Assembly: GCA_019119575.1 (NCBI GenBank)
Contig: DWWT01000012.1
Coordinates: forward strand, 1 to 42,186
DNA length: 42,186 nucleotides
Source: Candidatus Enterocloster excrementipullorum
Lineage (GTDB): Bacteria > Bacillota > Clostridia > Lachnospirales > Lachnospiraceae
Reading direction: 5' to 3'
Shown: one piece after another, positions 15,201 through 23,504 of the stretch
How the letters are laid out: each line of letters begins with the position of its first letter
Position numbering within the stretch: position 1 is the first letter of the stretch
Translations under genes and position numbers: made by a program
The notes under the pieces: model-generated
What the model was told of the DNA's origin: nothing
The model's input: the letters and a program-made list of their open reading frames with translations, nothing else
Database searches by the model: none

Positions 15201-15952
15201 AGAAGCCCGTTATTTCGATGAAGCAGGTGGTAAAGCGCTTTGAATCCGCCGGACGGGTGAAGGAGGTTGTGGATCCCTTTAACCTGGATGTGCGGGAAAA
15301 TGAATTCGTTGTTCTCTTCGGGCCGGGGCAGTGCGGAAAAACCACATTGATTAACCTGATTGCCGGTCTGGAGCTGCCGTCAGAAGGAGAAATCTGGGTG
15401 GACGGCAGGAAGGTGGAAGCGCCGGGGCCGGACCGGGGCGTTGTGTATCAGACGACCGCTCTTTTCCCCTTCTGTACGGTTATGGGAAATGTGGAGTTCG
15501 GTCCCAAGTCAAGAGGAATTGACAAAAAGACCCGGCGGGAGCGGGCCCAATACTTTATTGATCTGGTGGGACTGCAGGGCTTTGAAAAATCTTACCCCAA
15601 TCAGCTCTCCGGCGGTATGCGCCAGAGAGTGGGAATTGCCCGGGCTTACTGCAACGATCCCAAGGTTATGCTTCTGGATGAGCCCTTCGGCCATCTGGAT
15701 GCCCAGACCCGGTATATGATGGAGGAGGAGCTGGAGAAGATCTGGCAGAAGGAAAAGAGAACCATTGTGTTTGTTACCAACAACATTGAGGAGGCCGTGT
15801 ACCTGGCAGACCGGATCATTCTTCTGACCAACTGTCCTACCAGGATTAAGGCGGAGTATATTGTGGATCTTCCCAGGCCCAGGAGCTATGTGGATCCCGC
15901 ATTCCTCAAACTGCGCCAGGAGATCCTGGACAACACGGATGAGACGCTGTAG
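15179..15952 (+). CDS. ABC importer ATPase 1, with canonical signature but altered Walker A and no H-loop histidine
   Basis: A 257-residue SsuB/TauB-like ATPase. The Walker A is GPGQCGKT (48-55), where the family usually has GPSGCGKT. The Q-loop is VVYQTT, the signature LSGGM (143-147) is intact, and Walker B LLDEPFGHLDA keeps the catalytic Glu. The H-loop reads VTNNIEEA, with Asn201 in place of the conserved His. These changes predict that its own nucleotide site hydrolyses ATP poorly, while its signature can still serve the other subunit. ATG 15179 has GGAGG 8 bases upstream and lies within the end of the permease gene. It likely pairs with the next ATPase. Confidence 0.9.
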   Translation: MEQNGRIEKPVISMKQVVKRFESAGRVKEVVDPFNLDVRENEFVVLFGPGQCGKTTLINLIAGLELPSEGEIWVDGRKVEAPGPDRGVVYQTTALFPFCTVMGNVEFGPKSRGIDKKTRRERAQYFIDLVGLQGFEKSYPNQLSGGMRQRVGIARAYCNDPKVMLLDEPFGHLDAQTRYMMEEELEKIWQKEKRTIVFVTNNIEEAVYLADRIILLTNCPTRIKAEYIVDLPRPRSYVDPAFLKLRQEILDNTDETL

Positions 15953-15964
15953 AAAGGAGAGGCC

Positions 15965-16711
15965 ATGAACAAAGATAAGGTAAAAGTTAAAGTTACGAAC
16001 CTGACAAAAAAATTCGGGGATCTGCTGGTTCTGGACGACATCTCCTTTGAGGTGATGGAGGGCGAATTCCTCTGCATCGTGGGCCCCACAGGCTGCGGCA
16101 AGACCACCTTTTTGAACAGCCTTACAAAGCTCTACGACATTACTGCCGGGGAGATTCTGGTGAACGGGGAACCGGTGGATCTGAAGAAACACAACATTGC
16201 GTATATATTCCAGGAGTATTCTACCTTTCCGTGGTTAAAGGTGGAGGAAAATATAAAGTATGGCCTGAAGCTGAAAAAGCTTCCGGAGCATGTGATTCAA
16301 GAGAGAGCCGATGCGGTGATCCGCATGGTGGGACTGGAGGAGTTCCGCAATTATTATCCGGATCAGCTTTCCGCCAGCATGCTCCAGAGGGTTGTAATCG
16401 CCCGGGCATTTGCCGTGCAGCCGGAGCTTCTGATAATGGACGAGCCCTACGGGCAGCTTGACATCTCCCTGCGCTTTAAACTGGAAGACGAGCTGATCAA
16501 GCTGTGGCAGGAGACAAAGACCACGGTCATTTTCATCACCCATAATATTGAGGAGGCCGTGTACTTAAGTGAGCGCATCCTGGTGCTCACCAACAAGCCC
16601 ACCAAGATTAAGAAGGAGATTATCAATGATCTCCCGAGACCCAGGGATGTAACGGCTCCCGACTTTGTGGAGATCCGCAACCATGTGACCGATCTGATTA
16701 AGTGGTGGTAA
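15965..16711 (+). CDS. ABC importer ATPase 2, with intact Walker A and His but degenerate signature
   Basis: A 248-residue SsuB/TauB-like ATPase. The Walker A GPTGCGKT (40-47), Q-loop IFQEYSTFPW, Walker B LLIMDEPYGQLD and H-loop ITHNIEEA (His193) are all in order. The signature is LSASM (135-139) instead of LSGGM/LSGGQ, losing both glycines. In an ABC dimer each ATP is held by the Walker A of one subunit and the signature of the other. This defective signature would therefore face the altered Walker A of ATPase 1. AGAAAGGAGAGGCC precedes the ATG. It lies 12 bases after ATPase 1 and 10 bases before the sulfatase. Confidence 0.9.
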   Translation: MNKDKVKVKVTNLTKKFGDLLVLDDISFEVMEGEFLCIVGPTGCGKTTFLNSLTKLYDITAGEILVNGEPVDLKKHNIAYIFQEYSTFPWLKVEENIKYGLKLKKLPEHVIQERADAVIRMVGLEEFRNYYPDQLSASMLQRVVIARAFAVQPELLIMDEPYGQLDISLRFKLEDELIKLWQETKTTVIFITHNIEEAVYLSERILVLTNKPTKIKKEIINDLPRPRDVTAPDFVEIRNHVTDLIKWW

Positions 16712-16721
16712 GGAGGAGACT

Positions 16722-18194
16722 ATGGCAGAAAAAAGACCGAATATTATTCTGTTTATGTGCGACCAGCTCCGTTTTGACGCCCTGGGATGCTATGGAAATA
16801 ATCAGATCCATACGCCCAACATTGACAGGATCGCTTTAAATGGGAGCGTGTTTGACAATCATTTTGTCCAGAATCCGGTGTGCTCTCCTTCCCGCTGCTC
16901 CGTTCTCACAGGACGGTATCCTAAAAATCACGGCACCAGGGACAACGGAATCCCCCTGCGGGATGAGGAGATTACCCTGCCCCAGGTTCTGCGGGAGAAC
17001 GGCTATGTGACGGCAGCTATCGGAAAAATGCATATCACCACCCAGTTTATGCCCAAGGAGAACGAGGAGGACGACTGGCCGGAGGATCGGTATGGCTTTG
17101 ATATCATCCACACCACCTGTGACTGCAAGACCGGAGAGTATCTGGAGTGGTTAAAGCGGGAGAGCCCCAAGGACTATGAGGAAGTCAAAATGCAGGGGGA
17201 GAGAAAGGCAAAGGAGGACCGGGCCTCCGCCGCGGAAAAAGACACCAGCGGGCCTCCGCAGGTCTATGCCAGCGGGGTGGATCCCCTGTATCATCAGTCC
17301 CATTGGATTGCGGACCGCACCATTGATCTGATCCGGGAGAGCGAACCGGGAAAACCGTTTTTCGCCTTCTGTTCCTTTGTGGATCCGCATCATCCCTTTG
17401 ATCCGCCGGAGCCCTACGCCTCCATGTACGACCCGGATGCCCTGGAGGCTCCGGACTATGAGGAGGGGGAGCTTCTTGACAAACCGCCTCATTTTATGAA
17501 GGCCCGGACGGCCCGGGGATTTTCCAATGAAAAATATGATTACCGCCGCCTGTCCGCTCATGACTGGGGCAGGGTGAAGGCTGCCTACTATGGGATGATC
17601 ACTCTGGTGGATGACAATATCGGGCGTGTGCTGGATGCCCTGGAGGAAAAGGGGATTGAAGAGGACACCTTGATTATGTTTACCAATGATCACGGAGAGC
17701 TTTTGGGGGATCACGGCCTGCTCTTTAAGGGGCCCTTCCACTACGATAGCATTATCAAAGCGCCCATGATTATTAAATGGCCCGGGGTGGTGCCCAAGGG
17801 CTCGCGCTACAGCCAGGTAACGGAGCATGTGGATATCATGCCCACCCTCCTGGAGTACGCGGGGATCCGGCCGCCCTACGGGGTACAGGGGCTTTCCATG
17901 GCCTCTGTCCTGCGGGGAGATAAGGGTGCGGGCCGGGAATACGCCATGACAGAATTTAACTGTTATGACTGGGGGCTGAGCGTAAAGACATTGACGGGGA
18001 AGGACTATAAACTGACCTACTATGCCGGAGAGCCTTTCGGAGAGCTCTATGACCGCGGCGCGGATCCAAAAGAAAAAGTAAATCTCTGGGATAAGGAAGA
18101 ATACCGCCCGGTGAAGGAACGGATGCTGCGCCGGCTTATGGACCGGCTTGTGGAGACAGAGGATCCCCTGCCTCTGCGGATTGGGAAATATTGA
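16722..18194 (+). CDS. Cytosolic type I sulfatase (arylsulfatase A family)
   Basis: A 490-residue sulfatase. The N-terminal metal site (NIILFMCDQLR, Asp14-Gln15) is followed by the formylglycine signature CSPSR, Cys54 to Arg58, and LTGRYPKNHG. The C-terminal metal site is MFTNDHGELLGDHGL. The Cys must be converted to formylglycine, which anaerobes do with the radical SAM enzyme anSME; no such gene is in this window. There is no signal peptide, so it acts on substrates already inside the cell. It is the last gene of the importer operon (AAGGAGGAG before ATG), so the imported compound is probably a sulfate ester or related oxyanion ester. Phosphonate monoester or phosphodiester hydrolysis is an alternative within the same superfamily. 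Confidence 0.92.
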   Translation: MAEKRPNIILFMCDQLRFDALGCYGNNQIHTPNIDRIALNGSVFDNHFVQNPVCSPSRCSVLTGRYPKNHGTRDNGIPLRDEEITLPQVLRENGYVTAAIGKMHITTQFMPKENEEDDWPEDRYGFDIIHTTCDCKTGEYLEWLKRESPKDYEEVKMQGERKAKEDRASAAEKDTSGPPQVYASGVDPLYHQSHWIADRTIDLIRESEPGKPFFAFCSFVDPHHPFDPPEPYASMYDPDALEAPDYEEGELLDKPPHFMKARTARGFSNEKYDYRRLSAHDWGRVKAAYYGMITLVDDNIGRVLDALEEKGIEEDTLIMFTNDHGELLGDHGLLFKGPFHYDSIIKAPMIIKWPGVVPKGSRYSQVTEHVDIMPTLLEYAGIRPPYGVQGLSMASVLRGDKGAGREYAMTEFNCYDWGLSVKTLTGKDYKLTYYAGEPFGELYDRGADPKEKVNLWDKEEYRPVKERMLRRLMDRLVETEDPLPLRIGKY

Positions 18195-18220
18195 CAGATA
18201 ATCCTGGATATGTGTAAAAT
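18191..18220 (+). promoter_or_regulatory. Promoter of the two-component system
   Basis: TTGACA (18191-18196) overlaps the sulfatase stop codon; TAAAAT (18215-18220) follows after 18 bases. It would give the kinase gene its own transcript. A hairpin of GGCG...CCTT and AAGG...CGCC lies in the leader, before the GGGGGG ribosome site. Confidence 0.5.
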
Positions 18221-18282
18221 AGTCGTGAAGCTATGATAAAGAGGCGGCGCCTTCTGAAAAGGAGACGCCGGGGGGACATAGG

Positions 18283-20037
18283 ATGAAATGTCTGGGAATT
18301 GACTTTAACAGCATACGGATGAGGATAACCATAGGGCTTCTGGCAGCAGGAGCCCTGGTGGTGTTTGTGACGGCTTTTTCCGGCTTTGTAATTTTTGAGA
18401 AAACCCTGGTGGGAGAGATCGGCACCAACCGTTCCGATGTACTAAGCCAGATCGGGGATCGGGTGCGGCAGGTGAAGAACAGCACCTACATGGTGTCCAA
18501 CCTTTATTATTATGATGAAAGGCTGCGGCTGCAGATGGAGGAACTGGCGGCGGGAGGAGAAAATGAGGAAGCGCTCACCAGCTATATGGACGGGCTGACC
18601 GGCCAGTACAAGCAGTCCCTTTACAGCGGCGAGATGGATTATGACGTGCATCTGGTTCTGGACAACGGATGGTCCTACCACTCAAACCGGGAGGAGGGCG
18701 GCCGCATGATGAATCCCAAAAATAAGATCTGGTATAAGGATATGCTGGTGGCACAGGGGGAGATCGTGGATGTGGCCAACTACCAGGAGGGCAAGTCTTC
18801 CAATAAAAGCTATTTCTGCGCGGCCCGGGCTATTTTCCAGGAGGATGGAGACCCTCTGGCCTATTTGATTATCTCCGTGGATGAGAGGGACATTTATAAT
18901 ATGTATTACCGCGTGGTGTCCGGCGGCGGAATCCTCTATATTGTGGACGGGGAAGGGACGATTGTTTCCAGCAGCAACCAGAAAATCAACGGATTCCAGT
19001 TCTTTAATATGCGCAATCTGAATGAACTGTTCCACGAACAGGACTATACGATTACCAAAATGCGGGGGGATGATATCCTTTTTACCCGGTATACGGATGA
19101 CAGCTCCGGCTTTACCGTGCTGGAAGAAATACAGCTGGACGCACTGCTGGCTCCTATTAAACGGGTGCGCCTCTACATTATCTTTGCGGCGCTGGCTACC
19201 GTGGCGGCGGTGGCAGCCTGCGCTTATATGCTGGCGGGGTATTTTACCAGGCCGCTCTCCCGGCTCTGCGATTTTATCCAGCAGATAGATGAGGACAGGC
19301 TGGAAGAGAAGTGCCAGGTGACGGGCTATACAGAGATCAACATATTGAGTGAAAAAGTGAATTTTCTCCTGGTAAAGATCCAGATGCTTCTCGAGGGAAT
19401 CCGTCAGAAGGAGCAGCAGAAGCGCAGGATGGAACTAGGGTTTCTTCAGGCCCAGATTCGTCCTCATTTTATGTATAATACGCTTTTTTCCATCAAATGC
19501 ATGGTGGATATGAACCGGAACCGGGAAGCCGCGGAAATGCTGGGCTCTTTTATACAGCTTCTGCGGAGCATGCTCTCCAATCCCAACGAGATGGTCACGG
19601 TGCGGGAAGAGTTTGACACCCTGCGGGAATACGGGGAGATCCTGAAATTTCGCTACAGCAGCGCTTTTGATCTGATCCTTGAGTGCGGGGAGGATGCGGA
19701 AAATAAAAAGCTTCCCAAGCTTCTCATCCAGCCTCTGGTAGAGAATGCCGTTTTCCATGGAATGGAGCTGAAAAAAGAAGAGGGAATGATTATTGTTCTT
19801 GCCCGGATTCAAGAGGAAAATCTGGTGATTACGGTGGAGGACAATGGAGTGGGAATTGCGCCGGAGATTTTGGAGCGCATAAACCGGGGGGAGAATGTAA
19901 GCGAAAAGGCCCAGATTGGAGTCCAGAATGTGAAAGAACGGATCCAGCTTAATTTTGGCGTCAATTATGGAATGCATATAGAGAGCAGGCAGTGGAAAGG
20001 GACTAAGATTACCTTGACCCTGCCGGTGCTTGAGTGA
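18283..20037 (+). CDS. YesM-type sensor histidine kinase
   Basis: A 584-residue membrane kinase. The first helix is near 15-37, followed by an extracellular sensor region of about 260 residues with Cache/dCache-like features (MNPKNKIWYKDML, YLIISVDERDIYNMY, GGILYIVDGEGTIVSSS). The second helix is near 297-320, followed by a HAMP-like linker (YFTRPLSRLCDFIQQI). The His-kinase block is QAQIRPHFMYNTL with phospho-acceptor His395, then the N-box QPLVENAVFHGM and the G1 box DNGVGI. The pattern is the LytS/YesM class, which is usually paired with AraC-type regulators, as here. It is adjacent to the importer-sulfatase operon and probably senses the transported compound or its binding protein outside the cell. 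Confidence 0.93.
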   Translation: MKCLGIDFNSIRMRITIGLLAAGALVVFVTAFSGFVIFEKTLVGEIGTNRSDVLSQIGDRVRQVKNSTYMVSNLYYYDERLRLQMEELAAGGENEEALTSYMDGLTGQYKQSLYSGEMDYDVHLVLDNGWSYHSNREEGGRMMNPKNKIWYKDMLVAQGEIVDVANYQEGKSSNKSYFCAARAIFQEDGDPLAYLIISVDERDIYNMYYRVVSGGGILYIVDGEGTIVSSSNQKINGFQFFNMRNLNELFHEQDYTITKMRGDDILFTRYTDDSSGFTVLEEIQLDALLAPIKRVRLYIIFAALATVAAVAACAYMLAGYFTRPLSRLCDFIQQIDEDRLEEKCQVTGYTEINILSEKVNFLLVKIQMLLEGIRQKEQQKRRMELGFLQAQIRPHFMYNTLFSIKCMVDMNRNREAAEMLGSFIQLLRSMLSNPNEMVTVREEFDTLREYGEILKFRYSSAFDLILECGEDAENKKLPKLLIQPLVENAVFHGMELKKEEGMIIVLARIQEENLVITVEDNGVGIAPEILERINRGENVSEKAQIGVQNVKERIQLNFGVNYGMHIESRQWKGTKITLTLPVLE

Positions 20038-20052
20038 GAGAGGGCGGTGCGA

Positions 20053-21582
20053 ATGCTGAAGGTTCTTGTGGTAGATGATGAAATGCCCATCCGGCAGTGG
20101 CTGGAATTCTGCATCGGGAAAATCGACGGAGTCAGTCTGGCGGGAGCAGCATCTCACGGGGCGGAGGGGTATTCTCTGTTCCGGCGCACCATGCCGGATG
20201 TGGTGATTACGGATATACGCATGCCGGTGATGGACGGACTGGAAATGATGCAGATGATCCGCGGGCTGAATCCGGCGGTATATTTCATTGTTCTTACCAG
20301 TTTTGAAGAGTTTGAGTATGCCAGAAAGGCCATGAGCCTGGGAGCGGCGGAATACATACTGAAGACAGAGATATCAGACGAAATTCTGCGGGAGGCTTTG
20401 AAAAAAGCGGCGGACGCCATTGGACGCGCTATGGAAGGGGATGACCAGAAAATCGAGGCGGTGGCGGACCGGAATTATTTCCTTCGCTCCCTGGTGCTTG
20501 CGGATGCGCCGGCTCCCTGCAGGGAATCCGCTATGAAGGAATACGGAATCCGCCTGTCCGAGGGACTGTATTATGGAATCTGCGTGCGCCTGGAAAATAA
20601 AACAGAGACGATCCACCGCCCGAAAACGGGATTCCTGAAAAATCCCATGCGGTTTCCGGTGGATGAGGAGAGCATCATGATTCTGGGAAATGTGGCGGAT
20701 GGATATGGGGACGGCGTGCCTCTCAGAGAGGCGTGCCGGGAATACTGCCGGGCCATCCTGGATCAGGCAGACTGTGTGATCGGGGTGAGTGATCCAAGAA
20801 AAGAGAGAGCCCGCATGTCCGAATCGCTGATGGAAGCGTACCGGCGGACGAGAAAACGCTTTTATCATCCGCAGGAGCGCATCTTCACAGCGGGGGATCC
20901 CTGGCGCTGGCGGCTTGAGAAAGAAGAAAAATATAAAATTTTGTTCAGCAAAAGCCTGATCGCCCAGGATATGAAAAAGGCAGTTCAGGTGAAAAATCAG
21001 CTTTTGGAGGAGATCCGCGCACAGGAGCCGTTGAACGTGGAGTCCGTACGGCAGCTTGTATGTTATTTTATGGTCAGCGCTCTTCATACGGTAAAGGAGG
21101 AAGTGAAAAAGACAGAGGAGGAGGTTCACAGGATCCGGGAGAGAACCTCCGGATGCGCTTCACTAAAAGAGCTGGAAAACCTCACAGACTGCTTTTTTAA
21201 AGAGCACGGCATGGAACAGAGAAGCGAAAAAGAATATTCCCAGGCGGTGCGCAGGGCCATCAGCTATATGGAGGAGCACTATGACAGTTCCCTGGCGCTT
21301 CCGGATGTGGCTTCCCATGTAGGGCTGAGCGCAGAGTATCTGAGCCGCATTTTTCGGGAGGATACAGGGATGAAATTTATTGTTTATTTAAATAATCTGC
21401 GCTTGAAGCATGCCATAGAGCTTTTGGAGAATACAAATTTAAAGGTCTACGAGGTGGCGGAAAAGGTGGGCTATTCCAATCTCAGCTACTTTTCAACGGT
21501 ATTTAAAAAGAATTTCGGGCAGAACCCCTTTGATTATAAAAATAAAATGGTGGGAACGGCTCGGGATCAGGGAGAAATATAG
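20053..21582 (+). CDS. AraC-type response regulator (YesN-like)
   Basis: A 509-residue regulator. The receiver domain (1-120) has the acidic pair Asp8-Asp9, phospho-acceptor Asp54 (VVITDIRMPVMDG), and the KTE of ILKTEIS. A central region of about 270 residues has no recognisable domain. The C-terminus is a double helix-turn-helix of the AraC family (LPDVASHVGLSAEYLSRIFREDTGM and VYEVAEKVGYSNLSYFSTVFKKNFGQNPFDYK). ATG 20053 is chosen; GTG 20047 in frame is also possible. It starts 15 bases after the kinase stop and is surely its partner. Probable targets are the importer-sulfatase promoter region and its own operon. Confidence 0.93.
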   Translation: MLKVLVVDDEMPIRQWLEFCIGKIDGVSLAGAASHGAEGYSLFRRTMPDVVITDIRMPVMDGLEMMQMIRGLNPAVYFIVLTSFEEFEYARKAMSLGAAEYILKTEISDEILREALKKAADAIGRAMEGDDQKIEAVADRNYFLRSLVLADAPAPCRESAMKEYGIRLSEGLYYGICVRLENKTETIHRPKTGFLKNPMRFPVDEESIMILGNVADGYGDGVPLREACREYCRAILDQADCVIGVSDPRKERARMSESLMEAYRRTRKRFYHPQERIFTAGDPWRWRLEKEEKYKILFSKSLIAQDMKKAVQVKNQLLEEIRAQEPLNVESVRQLVCYFMVSALHTVKEEVKKTEEEVHRIRERTSGCASLKELENLTDCFFKEHGMEQRSEKEYSQAVRRAISYMEEHYDSSLALPDVASHVGLSAEYLSRIFREDTGMKFIVYLNNLRLKHAIELLENTNLKVYEVAEKVGYSNLSYFSTVFKKNFGQNPFDYKNKMVGTARDQGEI

Positions 21583-21605
21583 TTTGCGTCAGAAGAGACA
21601 GGCAG

Positions 21606-21633
21606 ACGGCCGCGTTTACGCGGCCGTTTTTTT
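21606..21633 (+). terminator. Terminator of the two-component operon
   Basis: ACGGCCGC (21606-21613) pairs perfectly with GCGGCCGT (21620-21627) around GTTTAC, followed by seven T. Confidence 0.9.
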
Positions 21634-21639
21634 GATTCC

Positions 21640-21669
21640 GTATGGTTCCGTTTGATTCTGCGCATACTG
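21640..21669 (+). promoter_or_regulatory. Sigma-G-like forespore promoter of spoVAD-spoVAE
   Basis: GTATG (21640-21644), an 18-base spacer and CATACTG (21663-21669) match the sigma-F/G pattern GHATR-N17-18-CATWHTA at all positions but the last. spoVA genes are sigma-G-dependent in Bacillus subtilis, so the position fits. The leader would be about 120 bases. Confidence 0.55.
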
Positions 21670-21703
21670 AGTGTAAGAAGAGAGGCTGTTGGGCGGGTTT
21701 CGC

Positions 21704-21759
21704 CTGCGGGGAGAGATCTGGCCGGCAGGGAGAGATCCGGCTGCGGGGAGAGATTTGTC
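21704..21759 (+). repeat. Three imperfect tandem copies of an 18-19-base G-rich unit
   Basis: Copies at 21704-21721, 21722-21740 and 21741-21759 share the core GGGAGAGAT. They lie between the sigma-G-like promoter and the spoVAD start. The repeated GGGAGAG resembles a ribosome site, but no start codon follows at a suitable distance. It is probably replication slippage without a known role. Confidence 0.5.
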
Positions 21760-21797
21760 CGCGCGGAAAAAACAGTCCGCGGATGGAAAGGAGAGAT

Positions 21798-22874
21798 GTG
21801 TACGTGGGACATATGAGGGGAAAGGCCAGTCTGGCATTTGAACGTCCGCCTGTAATTATAAGCTCGGGATCTGTGGCGGGCACCAAGGAGGGCAGAGGGC
21901 CGCTCGGGGCTTTTTTTGACCAGGTGGAGGAGGACGACATGGCGGGAGAGGCCAGTTGGGAACTGGCAGAGAGCGCCATGCAGAAGCAGGCAGCGGGCAT
22001 TGCCCTAAAAAAAGCAGGGCTCTCCCATGGGGATATACGGTATGCCTTTGCGGGAGATCTTTTGGGACAGCTCATTGCCACATCTTTTGGAAATCTGGAG
22101 CTTGAGATACCGCTCTTTGGCCTTTACGGAGCCTGCTCTACCATGGGGGAAGCAATGAGCCTTGGAGCAATGACCGTGGCGGCGGGATTTGCGGATCGGA
22201 TCCTTTCCATGGCGTCCAGTCATTTTGCCACTGCGGAAAAGCAGTTCCGTTTTCCGCTGGCTTATGGAAATCAGCGCCCGATGTCTGCTACCTGGACGGT
22301 GACAGGCTGCGGGGCAGTGATTATAGAAAAGGAACCCCCTGCGGGGGGAGAGGGCGCGTCCGGCATATCCCGGCCCATTGCCAGGATCACCGGAATCACT
22401 GCGGGCCGCCTGGTGGATGTGGGCGCAAGGGATTCCATGAATATGGGAGCGGCTATGGCTCCGGCCGCTTTTCACACCATTGAACAGAATTTAGAAGATT
22501 TTCAGGTCAGTGAAAATTGGTATGACAAGATTATTACCGGGGACTTGGGAGAGGTGGGCCGACGGATTCTTCTGGATCTTATGAAAGAGAGGGGACGTGA
22601 CCTATCATCCATTCATATGGACTGCGGCATGGAGATTTACGATAAGGAGAAGCAGGATACACACGCGGGGGGAAGCGGCTGCGGCTGCAGTGCGGTCACG
22701 CTGTGCGCCTATATTTTGCCGCGAATTCAGGATGGCACCTGGAAGCGTGTACTTTTTGTACCTACAGGGGCCCTCCTTTCTACGGTAAGCTTTAACGAGG
22801 GACAGACGATCCCTTCCATCGCCCACGGGGTGGTTCTGGAGCACATACCCGGCAGTCAGGCGCAGAAAAAATAG
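21798..22874 (+). CDS. spoVAD: Stage V sporulation protein AD
   Basis: A 358-residue thiolase-fold protein. It opens with SLAFERPPVIISSGSVAGTKEGRGPLGAFFD, the characteristic SpoVAD start, then GACSTMGEAMSLGAM, HFATAEKQFRFPLAYGNQRPMSATWTVTG and GGSGCGCSAVTL. SpoVAD sits on the inner spore membrane and binds dipicolinic acid as part of the SpoVA channel. The frame is open from 21642, but the region before 21790 has no family sequence. GTG 21798 has AAAGGAGA upstream; ATG 21813 is an alternative. spoVAE follows 14 bases later. spoVAC, usually just upstream, is absent here. Confidence 0.92.
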   Translation: MYVGHMRGKASLAFERPPVIISSGSVAGTKEGRGPLGAFFDQVEEDDMAGEASWELAESAMQKQAAGIALKKAGLSHGDIRYAFAGDLLGQLIATSFGNLELEIPLFGLYGACSTMGEAMSLGAMTVAAGFADRILSMASSHFATAEKQFRFPLAYGNQRPMSATWTVTGCGAVIIEKEPPAGGEGASGISRPIARITGITAGRLVDVGARDSMNMGAAMAPAAFHTIEQNLEDFQVSENWYDKIITGDLGEVGRRILLDLMKERGRDLSSIHMDCGMEIYDKEKQDTHAGGSGCGCSAVTLCAYILPRIQDGTWKRVLFVPTGALLSTVSFNEGQTIPSIAHGVVLEHIPGSQAQKK

Positions 22875-22888
22875 GAGGAAACGGACAG

Positions 22889-23242
22889 ATGGACTATGTG
22901 AAGGCATTTTTCGTAGGCGGGGCAGTCTGTGCCCTGGTACAGATATTGATGGAGAAGACAAAGATGATGCCGGGGAGAATCATGGTGCTTCTCGTCACCT
23001 CCGGCTGTCTGTTGGGGGCCCTGGGGCTTTATGAGCCATTCCTCAGCTGGGCCGGCGCCGGCGCATCGGTGCCCCTTCTGGGGTTTGGAAATCTGCTGTG
23101 GAAAGGCGTCAGGGCGGCGGTGCAGGAATCCGGCCTGCTGGGGGTATTCCGAGGGGGACTGACCGCGGGGGCAGCGGGCATCTGCGCGGCCTTGGTATTT
23201 GGGTATCTGGCGTCTCTGATTTTTAAACCGAAAATGAAATAA
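22889..23242 (+). CDS. spoVAE: Stage V sporulation protein AE
   Basis: A 117-residue membrane protein with about three to four hydrophobic segments. It matches SpoVAE in the start YVKAFFVGGAVCALVQILMEKTKMMPGRIMVLLV and in the GLYEPFLSWAGAGASVPLLGFGNLLWKGV block. SpoVAE is a membrane part of the dipicolinic acid channel used during spore formation and germination. AGGAGG precedes the ATG by about 10 bases. It is co-transcribed with spoVAD. Confidence 0.93.
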   Translation: MDYVKAFFVGGAVCALVQILMEKTKMMPGRIMVLLVTSGCLLGALGLYEPFLSWAGAGASVPLLGFGNLLWKGVRAAVQESGLLGVFRGGLTAGAAGICAALVFGYLASLIFKPKMK

Positions 23243-23250
23243 AAATATTG

Positions 23251-23279
23251 TTGACAACTGGAAGGTTTTGTATTATACT
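23251..23279 (+). promoter_or_regulatory. Strong promoter of the tRNA cluster
   Basis: TTGACA (23251-23256), a 17-base spacer and TATACT (23274-23279). The predicted start is within a few bases of the first tRNA at 23291. Confidence 0.85.
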
Positions 23280-23290
23280 ACTCTAGGTGT

Positions 23291-23364
23291 CGAGGCGTGG
23301 CTCAGTTTGGTAGAGCGCTGCGTTCGGGACGCAGAGGCCGCGTGTTCGAATCACGTCGCCTCGA
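23291..23364 (+). tRNA. tRNA-Pro, anticodon CGG
   Basis: 74 bases. The acceptor CGAGGCG pairs with CGCCTCG, the D stem is GCTC/GAGC, and the anticodon stem CTGCG/CGCAG encloses TTCGGGA (anticodon CGG, reads CCG). The T arm is GCGTG-TTCGAAT-CACGT. The discriminator is A, and CCA is not encoded. Confidence 0.97.
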
Positions 23365-23368
23365 CTTT

Positions 23369-23440
23369 GGCCTGATGGTCAAGCGGCTAAGACGACGCCC
23401 TCTCACGGCGTAAACCCGGGTTCGATTCCCGGTCAGGTCA
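23369..23440 (+). tRNA. tRNA-Glu, anticodon CTC
   Basis: 72 bases. The acceptor GGCCTGA pairs with TCAGGTC with one G-T pair. The anticodon stem ACGCC/GGCGT encloses CTCTCAC (anticodon CTC, reads GAG). The T arm is CCGGG-TTCGATT-CCCGG. CCA is not encoded. It starts four bases after tRNA-Pro. Confidence 0.97.
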
Positions 23441-23442
23441 TC

Positions 23443-23478
23443 GAAAGACGGCTTCTGCAAGAGCAGCAGCCTTCTTTC
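23443..23478 (+). other. Hairpin in the spacer between tRNA-Glu and tRNA-Thr
   Basis: GAAAGA and GGCT (23443-23453) pair with AGCC and TCTTTC (23468-23478), with one mismatch between the two parts. It probably marks an RNase processing spacer. There is no T run to make it a terminator. Confidence 0.4.
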
Positions 23479-23504
23479 ATCTATGGGCAGGCACAAGCCT
23501 TCCT

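Noticed and set aside
21642..21797. N-terminal extension of SpoVAD to 21642
   Set aside because: The translated tandem repeats and the overlap with the sigma-G-like promoter argue against coding. The family sequence begins near 21813.
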